A stretch of 64,000 bases of DNA from Actinoplanes sp. M2I2 (GTDB lineage: Bacteria; Actinomycetota; Actinomycetes; Mycobacteriales; Micromonosporaceae), in contig NZ_JALPVJ010000003.1 of NCBI RefSeq assembly GCF_023544445.1, positions 1 through 64,000 of the forward strand, written 5' to 3'. Below, piece by piece: positions 52,301 to 62,279 of this stretch. The first letter of the stretch is position 1; each line of letters begins with the position of its first letter. The translations under genes were made by a program, and so were the position numbers. The notes below the pieces were generated by a model. The model did no database searches and had not been told where the DNA came from. It was given only the letters and a program-made list of their open reading frames with translations.

Positions 52301-54656
52301 GGTGGTCACCAACGGCGTGCCGGTCGCCCAGCCCGACTCGGTCACCGTGCCGGCCGGCACGGTCGCGACCATCGACGTGCTGGCCAACGACCGCGACCCG
52401 AACAACGACCGGCTGACCGTCACGATCGACGTCGCGCCGGCCCATGGCACGGCCGCCGTCGCCGCGGACGGCAAGATCACCTATACCCCGGCGGCCGGAT
52501 ATCTGGGCCCCGACTCGTTCCACTACACGGTCGACGACGGCCGGGGCGGCACGGCCGGTGGCACCGTGACAGCCGGCGTGGTCAACACCGCGCCGAACGC
52601 TCGCGACGACGCGATCACCACCGACACCGACACCGCTGTGGTCATCACGCCCGCCACCAACGACACCGACCTCAACGGCGACGCCCTGCAGGTCACCGCG
52701 ATCACCGTGCCCGGCGACGGCAGCGCCTCGCTCGCCGCCGACGGGTCCGTCACCTACACCCCGCGGGCCGGCTTCTTCGGCACCGACACCTTCACCTACT
52801 CGATCCGCGACGCACCCGGTCTCACCGACTCGGCGCTGGTCACGGTCACTGTCCGCAACGCCGCGCCGATCGCCGTCGACGACCGGTTCACCGTACGGCC
52901 CGGCCTGACCACCACCCTCGACCTGCTGGCCAACGACCGGGACCCGAACACCGGCCAGGCGCTGAGCATCGCCACGCTGGGCGCGCCGGCCAAGGGCGCC
53001 GTGACCCGGGTGGGCGGCGCCGTGACCTACCGCCCGTACGCCCTCACCGAGGGGACGGACACCTTCACCTACGTGCTCACCGACGACCTGGGCGCCACCG
53101 ACACCGGCACGGTCACCATCGTCATCGACGCGGCGCCCACGGCGACCGCGGACACTGCCTCGACGGCCTCCGGCACCGGTGTGGACATCGCGGTCGTCGG
53201 CAACGACACCGACCCCGAGGGCGGCGCGCTGACCCTGGTCTCGGTGACCACCCCGGGGCACGGCACGGCGATCGTCGTGGACGGCAAGATCCGCTACCAG
53301 CCGGTGGCCGGCTTCAGCGGCGCCGACACCTTCACCTACGTGGTGCGGGACGCGGCCGGCAACACCGGCACCGGGACGGTGACCGTCGACGTGGACGACG
53401 CCGCCCCGGTGGCCGCGGACGACGCGGCCGCGGTGCTCGCCGGCCGGCACGTCGACGTGGACGTGCTGTCGAACGACACCGACGCCAACACCGGCCAGAC
53501 GCTGACGGTCACCGCCGTGGGCACCCCGACGCGCGGCACCGCGGCCATCGTGGACGGCCGGATCCGGTACACCGCGCCTGCCGACTACGCCGGCACCGAC
53601 ACGTTCACCTACACGGTGAGCGACGGGCACGGCGGCACCGCGCAGGCGACCGTCACCGTGACGGTCAGCTCCGGGGCCGCGGTGGCGGTGGCCGACCAGC
53701 GGAGGACGCCGTACCGCCAGCCCGCCACCGTGCCGGTGCTGGCCAACGACCTCGATCCCGACCACAGCCTGAAGCTCACGAGCGTCACCAAGCCGGACCA
53801 CGGCACCGCCACCCTGGTCGGCGACCAGGTGCGGTACCTGCCGCCGGCCGACTTCACCGGCGTCGCCACGTTCAGTTACACGGCCGTCGACGGCGACGGC
53901 AACCACCTCACCACGACCGTCACGATCACCGTCGGTGCGCCGCCCACCGTGCCCGACAAGTCGCTGACCGCCCGGCCCGGCAAGGCTGTGAAGATCGATC
54001 TGCCCACCACCGACGAGCACGGTGTGCCGGTCACGGCCCGCTCGATCGGCCGGCCCCAGCACGGCACGGCCAAGCTGAACGCCGACGGCACGGTCACGTA
54101 CATGGCGGCGAAGGGCTTCAGCGGCACGGACAGCTTCACGTACGAGGTCGTCGACGCGGACGGCAACGTCGCCCAGGGCACGATCACGATCAAGGTGGCC
54201 GGCCTGAACACGGCGCCGGTCGCCCGGAACGACACCGTCGCGGTGGACGCCGGCAACTCGGTGGTTATCGCGCCGCTGGCGAACGACAAGGACGCCGACG
54301 CCGACACTCCCAAGGTGATCGGGATCGGCAAACCCCGGCACGGCAAGGCGGTGCTCAGCCCGGACGGCACGGTCACCTACGCGCCGTACAAGTCCTACGC
54401 CGGCGGGGTGGACTCGTTCCTCTACACGATCAGCGACGGCCACGGCGGCACCGCCACCGCGATCGTCACGATCACCGTGAACGAGGTCACCGCGCCCACC
54501 GGCGACGACAATCTGGCCAAGACCGGCCTCAACGTGATCTCGGTCGTGGCCGCGGGCGGCCTCGCCGTCCTGGTCGGCGGGTTCCTGCTGATGGCCGGCG
54601 GCGTGCCGATCCTGAGCGCTCCCGGCCGCCACCGCCCGGGCCGCCACCGCGGCTAG
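49302..54656 (+). CDS. Large cell-wall-anchored surface protein: 12 cadherin/Ig-like tandem repeats, LAKTG sorting signal
   Basis: The 1784-residue protein has an N-terminal signal peptide (ends GNRADAAL). A conserved extracellular domain (to about residue 360) and one or two DUF11-like Ig repeats follow. Twelve tandem domains of about 90 residues come next, each with the pattern PVA-x-D ... LANDxDPxGDxLT ... HGTA ... YTPAxGFxGTDSFTYTV-DGxGGT. The C-terminus reads LAKTG, then a hydrophobic helix, then GRHRPGRHRG, a class E sortase signal. It is probably an adhesin or structural wall protein. The calcium-binding type Asp residues recur in each repeat. It converges on groEL through a shared terminator. 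Confidence 0.93.
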   Translation: MSMHGAVLRSKAYRALVLVVVTAVALTATITLLGNRADAALTTDFTSRFEANVNGSIVLRGNTNMVCPASAAGCGDGQNGVATGNSGTVNNNNYVMEYANPDNDASTFNDSTATIGLPAGSRVLFAGLYWSADTSAGASGVAARSPADKGTVKFRTPVATWQPVASSTIFTNGTNSAYQGFADVTALVSGAGNGVYGVADIQAGTGKDRYAGWALAIAYQNAAEPMHSLRIFDGFGVVSSSDTSVIIPVTGFQTPQNGTVHARIGTVVYEGDLGLTGDTLELDGTQMSDSTNPPTNFFNSTVSDASQLITSGRSPDVKNLMGVDIDQFDASGKLANSRTSANLKLTTGGETFYPGVVTFTTDLFAPDVVSTVTGSDVDGGDLLPGDVIEYKIAVRNDGTDVALKTVVSNAIPTHTTYIPGTLKVEGAARTDAAGDDTAQFAGSTATFGVGSTPSGTAGGSLAHNETSYVTFRVKVDVDTPAGYTITNLAGTAYTAEFTKMAVNGTPATNALTVQQPKADLSATLSVSPTVVQRLSSPNSVTYTVVVTNNGTDLEPAAKAELTLPTGITAGALPPGCSLAGSIVTCPAGALLAGSQATFTIPATVGTNAAAGAVATVKVSGTGADTVPTNDTASATLLVNSAPQATGDTANTTNGSPVSIDVRANDSDPDDARTDLTVILGTPPAHGNAVVESDGTITYTPDLGWTGTDSFGYFVADGHGGSDTATVTATTANAAPVAVDDSRSTPSGTRVDIPVLANDSDPNNNPLHVDAITQPQAGAGAATLTGDVVSYTPAAGFTGTAAFTYVVEDSLGARRTGQIRVAVGNAKPHAADDLAAVAYRGSVTVDVLGNDTDPNGDALTITSVGSPGHGTATIVAGKITYEAPAGFSGQATFSYVVSDGTDTDTATVTVTVANAAPTAAAHSVHTACDTAIRIDALAGSNDPNGDTLTVGGFTSPAHGSLVRNADGTLTYTPAAGWSGTDSFDFTVDDGHGGTDTRTITVVVTNGVPVAQPDSVTVPAGTVATIDVLANDRDPNNDRLTVTIDVAPAHGTAAVAADGKITYTPAAGYLGPDSFHYTVDDGRGGTAGGTVTAGVVNTAPNARDDAITTDTDTAVVITPATNDTDLNGDALQVTAITVPGDGSASLAADGSVTYTPRAGFFGTDTFTYSIRDAPGLTDSALVTVTVRNAAPIAVDDRFTVRPGLTTTLDLLANDRDPNTGQALSIATLGAPAKGAVTRVGGAVTYRPYALTEGTDTFTYVLTDDLGATDTGTVTIVIDAAPTATADTASTASGTGVDIAVVGNDTDPEGGALTLVSVTTPGHGTAIVVDGKIRYQPVAGFSGADTFTYVVRDAAGNTGTGTVTVDVDDAAPVAADDAAAVLAGRHVDVDVLSNDTDANTGQTLTVTAVGTPTRGTAAIVDGRIRYTAPADYAGTDTFTYTVSDGHGGTAQATVTVTVSSGAAVAVADQRRTPYRQPATVPVLANDLDPDHSLKLTSVTKPDHGTATLVGDQVRYLPPADFTGVATFSYTAVDGDGNHLTTTVTITVGAPPTVPDKSLTARPGKAVKIDLPTTDEHGVPVTARSIGRPQHGTAKLNADGTVTYMAAKGFSGTDSFTYEVVDADGNVAQGTITIKVAGLNTAPVARNDTVAVDAGNSVVIAPLANDKDADADTPKVIGIGKPRHGKAVLSPDGTVTYAPYKSYAGGVDSFLYTISDGHGGTATAIVTITVNEVTAPTGDDNLAKTGLNVISVVAAGGLAVLVGGFLLMAGGVPILSAPGRHRPGRHRG

Positions 54657-54667
54657 TTCCGGACAGC

Positions 54668-54701
54668 AAAAAGGCGGGTCGCTGACGCGACCCGCCTTTT
54701 T
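54668..54701. terminator. Strong bidirectional rho-independent terminator
   Basis: AAAAAGGCGGGTCGC (54668-54682) and GCGACCCGCCTTTTT (54687-54701) pair perfectly with loop TGAC. Both strands end in a T-run, so it serves the surface-protein gene and groEL. Confidence 0.95.
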
Positions 54702-54713
54702 GACGACTTGGAC

Positions 54714-56480
<1,767 letters not shown>

Positions 56481-56594
56481 TCACCACCTGGCGATGTGAC
56501 GTCCTCAGGTCGAGCCGGATAGCCCGCGACGACCGGCCCCGTGCCCCGGCGCCGATGGCGGCGCCGCGACCGAGACCCCACCGTCCCGACCTGC

Positions 56595-56621
56595 TTGGCA
56601 CTCAGCAGTCGCGAGTGCCAA
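56595..56621. promoter_or_regulatory. CIRCE element 1 (HrcA operator)
   Basis: TTGGCACTC (56595-56603), 9-nt spacer, GAGTGCCAA (56613-56621). This is a perfect 9-9-9 CIRCE palindrome. Confidence 0.93.
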
Positions 56622-56629
56622 TGACTTGT

Positions 56630-56656
56630 TTAGCACTCCCCGGGGGCGAGTGCAAG
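56630..56656. promoter_or_regulatory. CIRCE element 2 (HrcA operator)
   Basis: TTAGCACTC (56630-56638), 9-nt spacer, GAGTGCAAG (56648-56656). It has two mismatches from the perfect arm. It is 8 nt from the first element, so HrcA dimers could bind both. Confidence 0.85.
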
Positions 56657-56680
56657 GAAACCGCCTGGCGACGGAGACCC

Positions 56681-57601
56681 TCACTCCTCGGGGGCGGCCT
56701 GCTCGGCGAACAATGATCGGCTGGTCACCGGCTTTTCCACCCGGCGGGCCTGGGCGTAGGTCACCAGCGCGGCGATCGCCCACAGCTGAACCGCCAGCAC
56801 ACCGGCCACGGTCGCGGCGAACCCGCCGAACACCGCGTCGACCACCCGGGGGACCACCGTGACCCCGGCCGCCGCGACGATCAGGCCCATCGGCCGGACG
56901 AGCGTGAGCAGGTGCAGGGCCCGGCGCCGCCCAGGGCCGCGCTCGATCAGCACGACACAGCCGAGAACGCCGCCGAAGGTCAGCACACCGGTCGAGACCA
57001 CGCCGAGCACCAGAGCGAGCGGGACAGCCGCGGCCAGGCCGAACTGCTCCTCGGTGAGCAGCAGCGGCAGGCTCCCGGTGAGCACCGAGAAGCCGGCGAA
57101 CCACAGCCACAGCGAGCGCAGCCGCAGAGCCACCAGCGACCAGACGCGACCCGGCCGGGGGCGCAGCTTGCCGGCCGCGCGGGGCACCGCGATGCCCACC
57201 ACACCGGCCAGCGTGAGCACCTGGGGCAGCGCGGACACGGCCAGATAGGCCAGCCACATCAGCGGGAGCAGCAGCAGCCCGAGGCCGCTGGCCAGGTCGG
57301 ACAGGGCGGGCGCGGTCACCACGGCCTCGTCGAGCCGGCCGACGAAGAAGTGCATCGGCACCGCGGCCAGCGCCGTCAGCGGCAGCAGGGCCAGGGCGTT
57401 GCGGGCCAGCAGGGCGGTGAACCGCCGGGCCCACGCACCCTGTCCGGGCCCGGCGACGAGCGGGTCGGACCACGCGGGATCCGGGGGAACGGCGGCGCGC
57501 GACAACGTGAGGTCGGCGGTGCGCCCCTCGGGGTCGAAGGGATCGGCGGCGGCCACCACCGGTGCCTCGACCATGAAGATGCGCGCTTCGCCGTGGTCCA
57601 C
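56681..57601 (-). CDS. Uncharacterised multi-pass membrane protein
   Basis: The roughly 306-residue protein has a polar N-terminus and six or more hydrophobic segments (ALLARNALALLPLTALAAVP, GLGLLLLPLMWLAYLAVSAL, LWLWFAGFSVLTGSLPLLL, LAAAVPLALVLGVVSTGVL, GLIVAAAGVTVVPRVV, AATVAGVLAVQLWAIAALV). No known family is recognised. The GTG at 57601 with AAGGTG 6 nt upstream is preferred; ATG 57574 is an alternative. The gene lies downstream of the divergent GNAT gene and upstream of groEL's control region. Confidence 0.7.
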   Translation of the reverse strand: MDHGEARIFMVEAPVVAAADPFDPEGRTADLTLSRAAVPPDPAWSDPLVAGPGQGAWARRFTALLARNALALLPLTALAAVPMHFFVGRLDEAVVTAPALSDLASGLGLLLLPLMWLAYLAVSALPQVLTLAGVVGIAVPRAAGKLRPRPGRVWSLVALRLRSLWLWFAGFSVLTGSLPLLLTEEQFGLAAAVPLALVLGVVSTGVLTFGGVLGCVVLIERGPGRRRALHLLTLVRPMGLIVAAAGVTVVPRVVDAVFGGFAATVAGVLAVQLWAIAALVTYAQARRVEKPVTSRSLFAEQAAPEE

Positions 57602-57697
57602 CGGGACACCTTGCCTGAGCAGGGGCCCCGACCGCCACCCCACCCGGTCCGGCTGATCCGCTTGCCGTACCGACCCGTTCGGGGTAGTCAGGACGAC

Positions 57698-58207
57698 ATG
57701 GGGAGCTGGAACGTGCATCGGCTGACGGCGCAGGACGCGGCTCGGATGCGCGCGTTACGGCTCGAGATGCTGGCCGACAGCCCGCTGGCGTTCCTCGAGA
57801 CGCTGGCCGACGCGGCCGCCCGCTCGCACGCGTCCTACCGGCGGCGCATCGCCGAGGCCTCGACCGGCGACGCCCTGGCCCATTTCGTGGCCGACCCGGG
57901 TGACGGCGGGCGGCTGATCGGGCACGCGGGCGGCACGGTCGCGCCCGGCTTCCCCGGCGAGACGGTGATCTTCGCGGTCTACGTCACCCCGGCCCACCGC
58001 GGCGGCAAGGTGCTGGCCGAGCTGATCGAGGCGGTCCACGAGTGGTCGCGGTCGGCCGGCCGGCGGCGGGCCCTGCTCGAGGTGGTCGTCGGCAACGACC
58101 GGGCCGTCCGGGCGTACGAGAAGCTGGGTTTCGCCGACACCGGCGAGCGCGTGCCGCACCCGGTGATCCCGACACTCACCGAGCTGCGGATGCGGCGGAG
58201 CCTCTGA
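57698..58207 (+). CDS. GNAT-family N-acetyltransferase
   Basis: The 169-residue protein has the GNAT core: [56 protein letters not shown] (acetyl-CoA loop), [19 protein letters not shown]. The substrate is unknown. AGGA lies 5 nt before the ATG. Its stop overlaps the start of the next gene (TGATG), indicating an operon. Confidence 0.9.
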   Translation: MGSWNVHRLTAQDAARMRALRLEMLADSPLAFLETLADAAARSHASYRRRIAEASTGDALAHFVADPGDGGRLIGHAGGTVAPGFPGETVIFAVYVTPAHRGGKVLAELIEAVHEWSRSAGRRRALLEVVVGNDRAVRAYEKLGFADTGERVPHPVIPTLTELRMRRSL

Positions 58208-58698
58208 TGGCCGTGCGACACGTGACCCGGGGCCTGCTCACCGCGCTCAACGGCACCACCGGCGCCGGTCTGCTGATCGCCCTGGCCACCCGGGCCCGCG
58301 TCCGGCGCGGCCGGCACGGCGTGCTGATCGCCGAGGGCTATCGCCTGCCCGTCCCGCCGGCGTCGTGCTTCACCGTCGGCTCGGTCATCCTGACCAGGCG
58401 CAGCGCCGAGTGGCTGCTGGACGAGCAGCGCGCCGAGCTCTTCGCCCACGAGCACCGGCACGCCGGGCAGTACGCGGTGCTCGGCCCGCTGTTCTGGCCC
58501 GCCTACTGGGCCGCGTGCGGCTACTCCTACGCCACGACGGGCTCGTGGGGCGCTCGCAACTTCTTCGAGAAGAGGGCCGGGCTGGAGGCCGGCGGCTATC
58601 CGGCCGACCTCCCGTTGCGGCCGCTGCTGCGCCGGCTCAGAGGTCCTTCTGCCACTCGATCCAGGCGTCGACGGCCCGGAAGCCCATCGCGCGGTTGA
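58207..58698 (+). CDS. Small HEXXH-motif membrane-associated protein
   Basis: The 163-residue protein has a hydrophobic patch ([16 protein letters not shown]) near the N-terminus and an HEHRH motif (H81-E82-x2-H85) at [17 protein letters not shown] second hydrophobic part ([14 protein letters not shown]) and [15 protein letters not shown] follow, in which a glutamate could be the third metal ligand. This suggests a minimal zinc metalloprotease-type or metal-binding fold. The ATG overlaps the GNAT stop. The 3' 62 nt overlap the convergent GNAT gene, encoding a Ser/Arg-rich tail that may be neutral. Confidence 0.7.
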   Translation: MAVRHVTRGLLTALNGTTGAGLLIALATRARVRRGRHGVLIAEGYRLPVPPASCFTVGSVILTRRSAEWLLDEQRAELFAHEHRHAGQYAVLGPLFWPAYWAACGYSYATTGSWGARNFFEKRAGLEAGGYPADLPLRPLLRRLRGPSATRSRRRRPGSPSRG

Positions 58699-59614
58699 TG
58701 TTCAGCATGTAGGCGTTCTCCGACGCGTTGAAGGTGTCGATCGCCTCCAGCTGCGGCCGGTGCTCGCGGATGTTGTCGAGGTTGTCCAGCTTGACCAGCA
58801 TGCCGAGCCGGTGGCCGCGGTGGTCGGGGTCGACCAGCGTGGTGTTCTGCCAGGCGTGGACCGGCTGGTCGACCTCGCAGATCAGCCAGGTCCAGGCGAC
58901 CAGCTTGTCGCCGATCGTCGCGCCGGCCTGGAAGCTGCGGCGACCACGCCGTTCCCGGGCCTCCTCGTCCTTCCGCAGACGGTCGGCGTCGATCTTCTCC
59001 GGCTCCCAGTTCATGTCGCCGGTGGGAGCGTCGGCGTTCAGCCGGCTCTCCAGATAGGCCACGTCGTCGATGATGTCGTCGGGCGGGACGCCGACCCAGC
59101 GCCGCAGCCGGTAGTCGCCGGCGTGCTTCTGGGCGTCGGCCCGCAGCTCGGCCAGCCGCGGCTCGTCCAGCGCGGTGACGTCGAGCCGGCTGCGCGTCTC
59201 GGCCAGCCCGGCCTTGGCTCCGACCGCCTCGGCGAAGGCGCCGCCGTCGGGGTGCCGGTCGACGGACGCGGCCATCAGGTGCTTGCGGTTGTTGACCCGG
59301 GCGCGCTCGACGGCGACCTCCCACAGTGCCCGGCCCACCCCACGCCGGCGGCACTCGGGCAGGACCAGCAAGTCAAGTTCCACATTGTCCAGATTGTCGA
59401 GTTGCGGGAACGACAGGTCGAGGTAGCCGACCGGCTTTCCGTCGAGGTGGCCCAGATAGCGCTCGAACATCACTCCGGGTGGCGGATCGGTGAACTTCGC
59501 GCGGTAATTCTTCCGGCTCTGGAAGGGGAGGTCCGGACAATCGTGGTGCGCCACGACGCTGGCGATGTCATAGGCGAGGTCGGGAGACGTTAGCGGCTCG
59601 ACCGATACAGTCAT
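58637..59614 (-). CDS. Tandem GNAT-domain acetyltransferase
   Basis: The 325-residue protein holds two GNAT domains: the first with [27 protein letters not shown], the second with [22 protein letters not shown] and [23 protein letters not shown]. Tandem GNATs of this size are common in actinobacteria and include aminoglycoside- or mycothiol-related enzymes; the substrate is unknown. ATG at 59614 has GAGGGTGA 7 nt upstream, but both lie inside a perfect hairpin. It overlaps the 3' end of the convergent HEXXH gene. Confidence 0.88.
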   Translation of the reverse strand: MTVSVEPLTSPDLAYDIASVVAHHDCPDLPFQSRKNYRAKFTDPPPGVMFERYLGHLDGKPVGYLDLSFPQLDNLDNVELDLLVLPECRRRGVGRALWEVAVERARVNNRKHLMAASVDRHPDGGAFAEAVGAKAGLAETRSRLDVTALDEPRLAELRADAQKHAGDYRLRRWVGVPPDDIIDDVAYLESRLNADAPTGDMNWEPEKIDADRLRKDEEARERRGRRSFQAGATIGDKLVAWTWLICEVDQPVHAWQNTTLVDPDHRGHRLGMLVKLDNLDNIREHRPQLEAIDTFNASENAYMLNINRAMGFRAVDAWIEWQKDL

Positions 59615-59644
59615 GGCCGTCACCCTCGTCGGTGACGGCCATGA
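59611..59644 (-). promoter_or_regulatory. Perfect hairpin containing the start codon and ribosome site of the tandem GNAT gene
   Basis: CATGGCCGTCACC (59612-59624) and GGTGACGGCCATG (59631-59643) pair fully (13 bp, 14 with the flanking T/A), with loop CTCGTC. On the GNAT mRNA the ATG and GAGGGTGA lie in the 3' arm and loop, so translation should be hindered until the stem opens. It may also be a terminator or protein site. Confidence 0.7.
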
Positions 59645-59904
59645 ACGCGAGCGATTTACCAGCTCGGCTCGTTCAACCTTCAGTCCGGCCTGGAGGGCCG
59701 GCAAGTGGTCGGGAGGACGGACGCACAGCGCCTCCGGCACTGGGTCGTTGGGCACCCTCGGAGATTGTCGCCAAGCTCGAAGGTGAGGGGCCGCGTACGG
59801 CGTCGCGCCCTCCCGCAGAGAGCATCCTGCCGATCCCGAGATCCCGGCGCAAGCCCTCTCGCGATGGAATTCTCACTTGTTGACCGATCGCCGATTACTC
59901 AGCG
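59645..59904. other. Intergenic region without recognised gene
   Basis: 260 nt between the tandem GNAT gene and thrC, transcribed in the same direction. I see no supported open frame, no tRNA and no strong terminator. It should hold the GNAT promoter. Confidence 0.4.
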
Positions 59905-61188
59905 TCATCCAAGCAGGCCGGCCTCGCGGGCGCCCTTCAGCGACGGCTTGATCCGATGGGTCGGCCCGACCTGGTCGGCCACCGCGTCCAGCGTCTTGAG
60001 GCCCTCGCCGGTGTTGTAGACGACGGTCTCCTTCTCGGGGTCGAGCTTGCCGCTCGCGACCAGCTTCTTGAGCACCGCGACGGTGGTGCCGCCGGCGGTC
60101 TCGGCGAAGACGCCGGTGGTCTCGGCCAGCAGCCGGATGCCGGCGCGGATCTCCTCGTCGTCGGCGTAGTCCATCCAGCCGCCGGTGCGGCGGACGGCCT
60201 CGATCGCGTACGCCCCGGCGGCCGGGTCGCCGATGTTCAGCGACTTGGCGATGCCGGTCGGCTTCACCGGGACGATCTCGTCGGTGCCGGCCTGCAGCGC
60301 GGTGGCGATCGGGTTGCACCCGGCCGACTGCGCCCCGAAGACCGTCCAGCCACCCTCGGGCGCCTCGACCAGGCCGGCCTCGACCAGCTCGGAGAACGCC
60401 TTGTCGACCTTGGTCAGCAGCTCGCCCGAGGCCATCGGGATGACCACCTGGGCCGGGATGCGCCAACCCAGCTGCTCGGCCACCTCGTAGCCCAGGGTCT
60501 TGGAGCCCTCGGCGTAGAACGGCCGGACGTTCACGTTGACGAACGCGGTGTCCTCGAACTCGTCGGTCTCGACCAGTTCGCCGCAGAGCCGGTTCACGTC
60601 GTCGTAGGAGCCCTCGATGGCGACCAGCTCGCCACCGTAGACCGCGGTGGTGATGATCTTGCCCTGCTCCAGATCGGACGGGATGAAGACGATGCTGGGG
60701 ACGCCGGCCCGGGCTGCGTGGGCGGCCACCGAGTTGGCCAGGTTGCCGGTGGAGGCGCAGGCGAACCGGGTGAAGCCGAGGCCCCGGGCGGCGGTGAGGG
60801 CCACCGAGACGACCCGGTCCTTGAACGAGTGGGTCGGGTTGGCCGAGTCGTCCTTGACCCAGAGCGGCGCCCGCAGGCCGACCGCGGCGGCCAGGGCGGG
60901 CGCACCGACCAGCGGGGTCAGGCCGGGGTCGAGGGTGACCCGGGTGGCCGGGTCCTGCCCGGTGGGAAGCAGCCCCGCGTACCGCCAGATGTTCTGCGGG
61001 CCGGCCTCGATCTGCTCACGGGTGACCCGCGCGAGAGCGGCCTGGTCGTAGGCCACCTCGAGCGGGCCGAAACACTCGTAGCAGGCGTGCTGGGCGACCA
61101 GCGGGTATTCGGCGCCGCAGGCACGGCAGACGAGACCCGTGGCGGGCGAGGTGGAGATGGCAGCGGGTGTGCTGACGGCAGACGTCAT
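59905..61188 (-). CDS. thrC: ThrC, threonine synthase
   Basis: The 427-residue PLP enzyme converts O-phosphohomoserine to threonine. A zinc-ribbon-like CRAC...CYEC segment at the N-terminus is typical of this threonine synthase type. Other features are the catalytic lysine in NPTHSFKDRVVSVAL, STGNLANSVAAHAARAG, and GVFAETAGGTTVAVLKKL. AGAGGA lies 9 nt before the ATG, directly after a SAM-I riboswitch, so SAM probably lowers its translation. No hom or thrB is adjacent. Confidence 0.95.
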   Translation of the reverse strand: MTSAVSTPAAISTSPATGLVCRACGAEYPLVAQHACYECFGPLEVAYDQAALARVTREQIEAGPQNIWRYAGLLPTGQDPATRVTLDPGLTPLVGAPALAAAVGLRAPLWVKDDSANPTHSFKDRVVSVALTAARGLGFTRFACASTGNLANSVAAHAARAGVPSIVFIPSDLEQGKIITTAVYGGELVAIEGSYDDVNRLCGELVETDEFEDTAFVNVNVRPFYAEGSKTLGYEVAEQLGWRIPAQVVIPMASGELLTKVDKAFSELVEAGLVEAPEGGWTVFGAQSAGCNPIATALQAGTDEIVPVKPTGIAKSLNIGDPAAGAYAIEAVRRTGGWMDYADDEEIRAGIRLLAETTGVFAETAGGTTVAVLKKLVASGKLDPEKETVVYNTGEGLKTLDAVADQVGPTHRIKPSLKGAREAGLLG

Positions 61189-61200
61189 CGAGGCTTTCCT

Positions 61201-61332
61201 CTCATCTTTCCCCGCGGCGATCTGCCGGACCGGGGACGGAATTAGCACCTGCCGCGCGCGAGCCTCGTCGTCGAGACCACGCGGTGGTTGCCGGGGCTTC
61301 ATCGGGCCGTTCCCTCTGCCCCTCTGGATGAG
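61201..61332 (-). promoter_or_regulatory. SAM-I (S-box) riboswitch
   Basis: Reading toward thrC: CTCATCCAGAGGGGC, AGAGGGAACGGCCC, GATGAAGCCCCGGCAACC, later CAGGTGCTAATTCC, and finally GAAAGATGAG. These are the conserved S-box blocks. P1 is CTCATC (61332-61327) with GATGAG (61206-61201). The 3' strand of P1 ends 1-2 nt before the AGAGGA ribosome site, so S-adenosylmethionine binding probably blocks initiation of thrC. Confidence 0.95.
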
Positions 61333-61415
61333 GTATTCAGTTGTGTTTCCAACACCTTACGTCGGATTCCCTTGATCAGGCTCGCGGGATCCCGAGGTGT
61401 GAGCCACTGCGCTGG

Positions 61416-62279
61416 CTATGAAGTGATGTCCTTGCGGGTGAAGCGCCAGAACGCGAGGCCCCAGCACAGCGTGGCGTAGGCGACCGCGCTGATCGCCCCC
61501 TTGACCAGGTCGTCCGACTGCGCCGGGGTGGAGAGCAACCCCATCCAGGCGTCGCTGAAGTGCGTCGGCAACAGGTAGCGGATGTCCCCCAGCGCGGTGA
61601 TCTGATCGAGGATGCTCGACAGGATCCAGAGCATCACCGCGCCGCCGACCGCGCCCAGCGGCGCGTCGGTCAGCACCCCGAGCAGGAACGCCAGCCCGGC
61701 CACGACCAGCATCGAGACGGCCAGGTAGCCGACGATCGCGAACAGCCGCAGCAGACCCGGCCCGGGGGCGATCTCGGCGGCCACCGTGCTGCCCAGCGGG
61801 TGCCAGCCGTAGCGCAGCGTCCCGGCGATCAACGCCACCCCGGTCAGCACCAGCAGCGCGACCGCCGAGTAGCCCAGCGCGACGATCAGCTTGACCGCGA
61901 GCAGCCGGGCCCGGGGCACCGGCACCGCCAGCAGATAGCGCAGGCTGCCCCAGCTGGCCTCGCTGGCGACCGTGTCGCCGCAGAACAGCGCGACCACCAC
62001 GACCAGCAGGAAACCGGCCGAGACGGCCAGGCAGAACAGCGCGAAGTTGAGGCCGCCCGAGGTGGCCAGATCGACCAGGCTGTCGAAGGCTCCGCCGCTC
62101 TCCTCGTCCTCACCGCCGCCGAACTCGAAGGCGGCCAGCACGATCAGCGGCAGCAGGGCCATGAAGCCCAGAGCCAGCTGCGTCCGCCGGCGCGAAGCCT
62201 GACGCCGTACCTCGGCCCAGATCGGCATGGTGCGCGACGGCCGATAGCCGACGGCACCCGAATCCGTGGAAACGCTCAT
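61416..62279 (-). CDS. ABC-2-type transporter permease
   Basis: The 287-residue protein has a basic N-terminus and six hydrophobic segments (LALGFMALLPLIVLAAF, FALFCLAVSAGFLLVVVVAL, LLAVKLIVALGYSAVALLVLTG, LRLFAIVGYLAVSMLVVAGLAFLL, APLGAVGGAVMLWILSSI and a final WGLAFWRFTR). The ATG overlaps the upstream ATPase stop (ATGA). It forms an exporter with the fusion ATPase; substrate is unknown. Confidence 0.88.
   Translation of the reverse strand: MSVSTDSGAVGYRPSRTMPIWAEVRRQASRRRTQLALGFMALLPLIVLAAFEFGGGEDEESGGAFDSLVDLATSGGLNFALFCLAVSAGFLLVVVVALFCGDTVASEASWGSLRYLLAVPVPRARLLAVKLIVALGYSAVALLVLTGVALIAGTLRYGWHPLGSTVAAEIAPGPGLLRLFAIVGYLAVSMLVVAGLAFLLGVLTDAPLGAVGGAVMLWILSSILDQITALGDIRYLLPTHFSDAWMGLLSTPAQSDDLVKGAISAVAYATLCWGLAFWRFTRKDITS

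Noticed and set aside
50880..54647. 1255-codon antisense open frame across the surface protein
   Set aside because: It lacks a ribosome site or a recognisable domain; the sense strand has signal peptide, repeats and sorting signal.
59673..59876. Possible 67-residue ORF between the tandem GNAT gene and thrC
   Set aside because: It has no ribosome site, an Arg/Pro/Ser/Gly-rich low-complexity composition and no coupling to neighbours.
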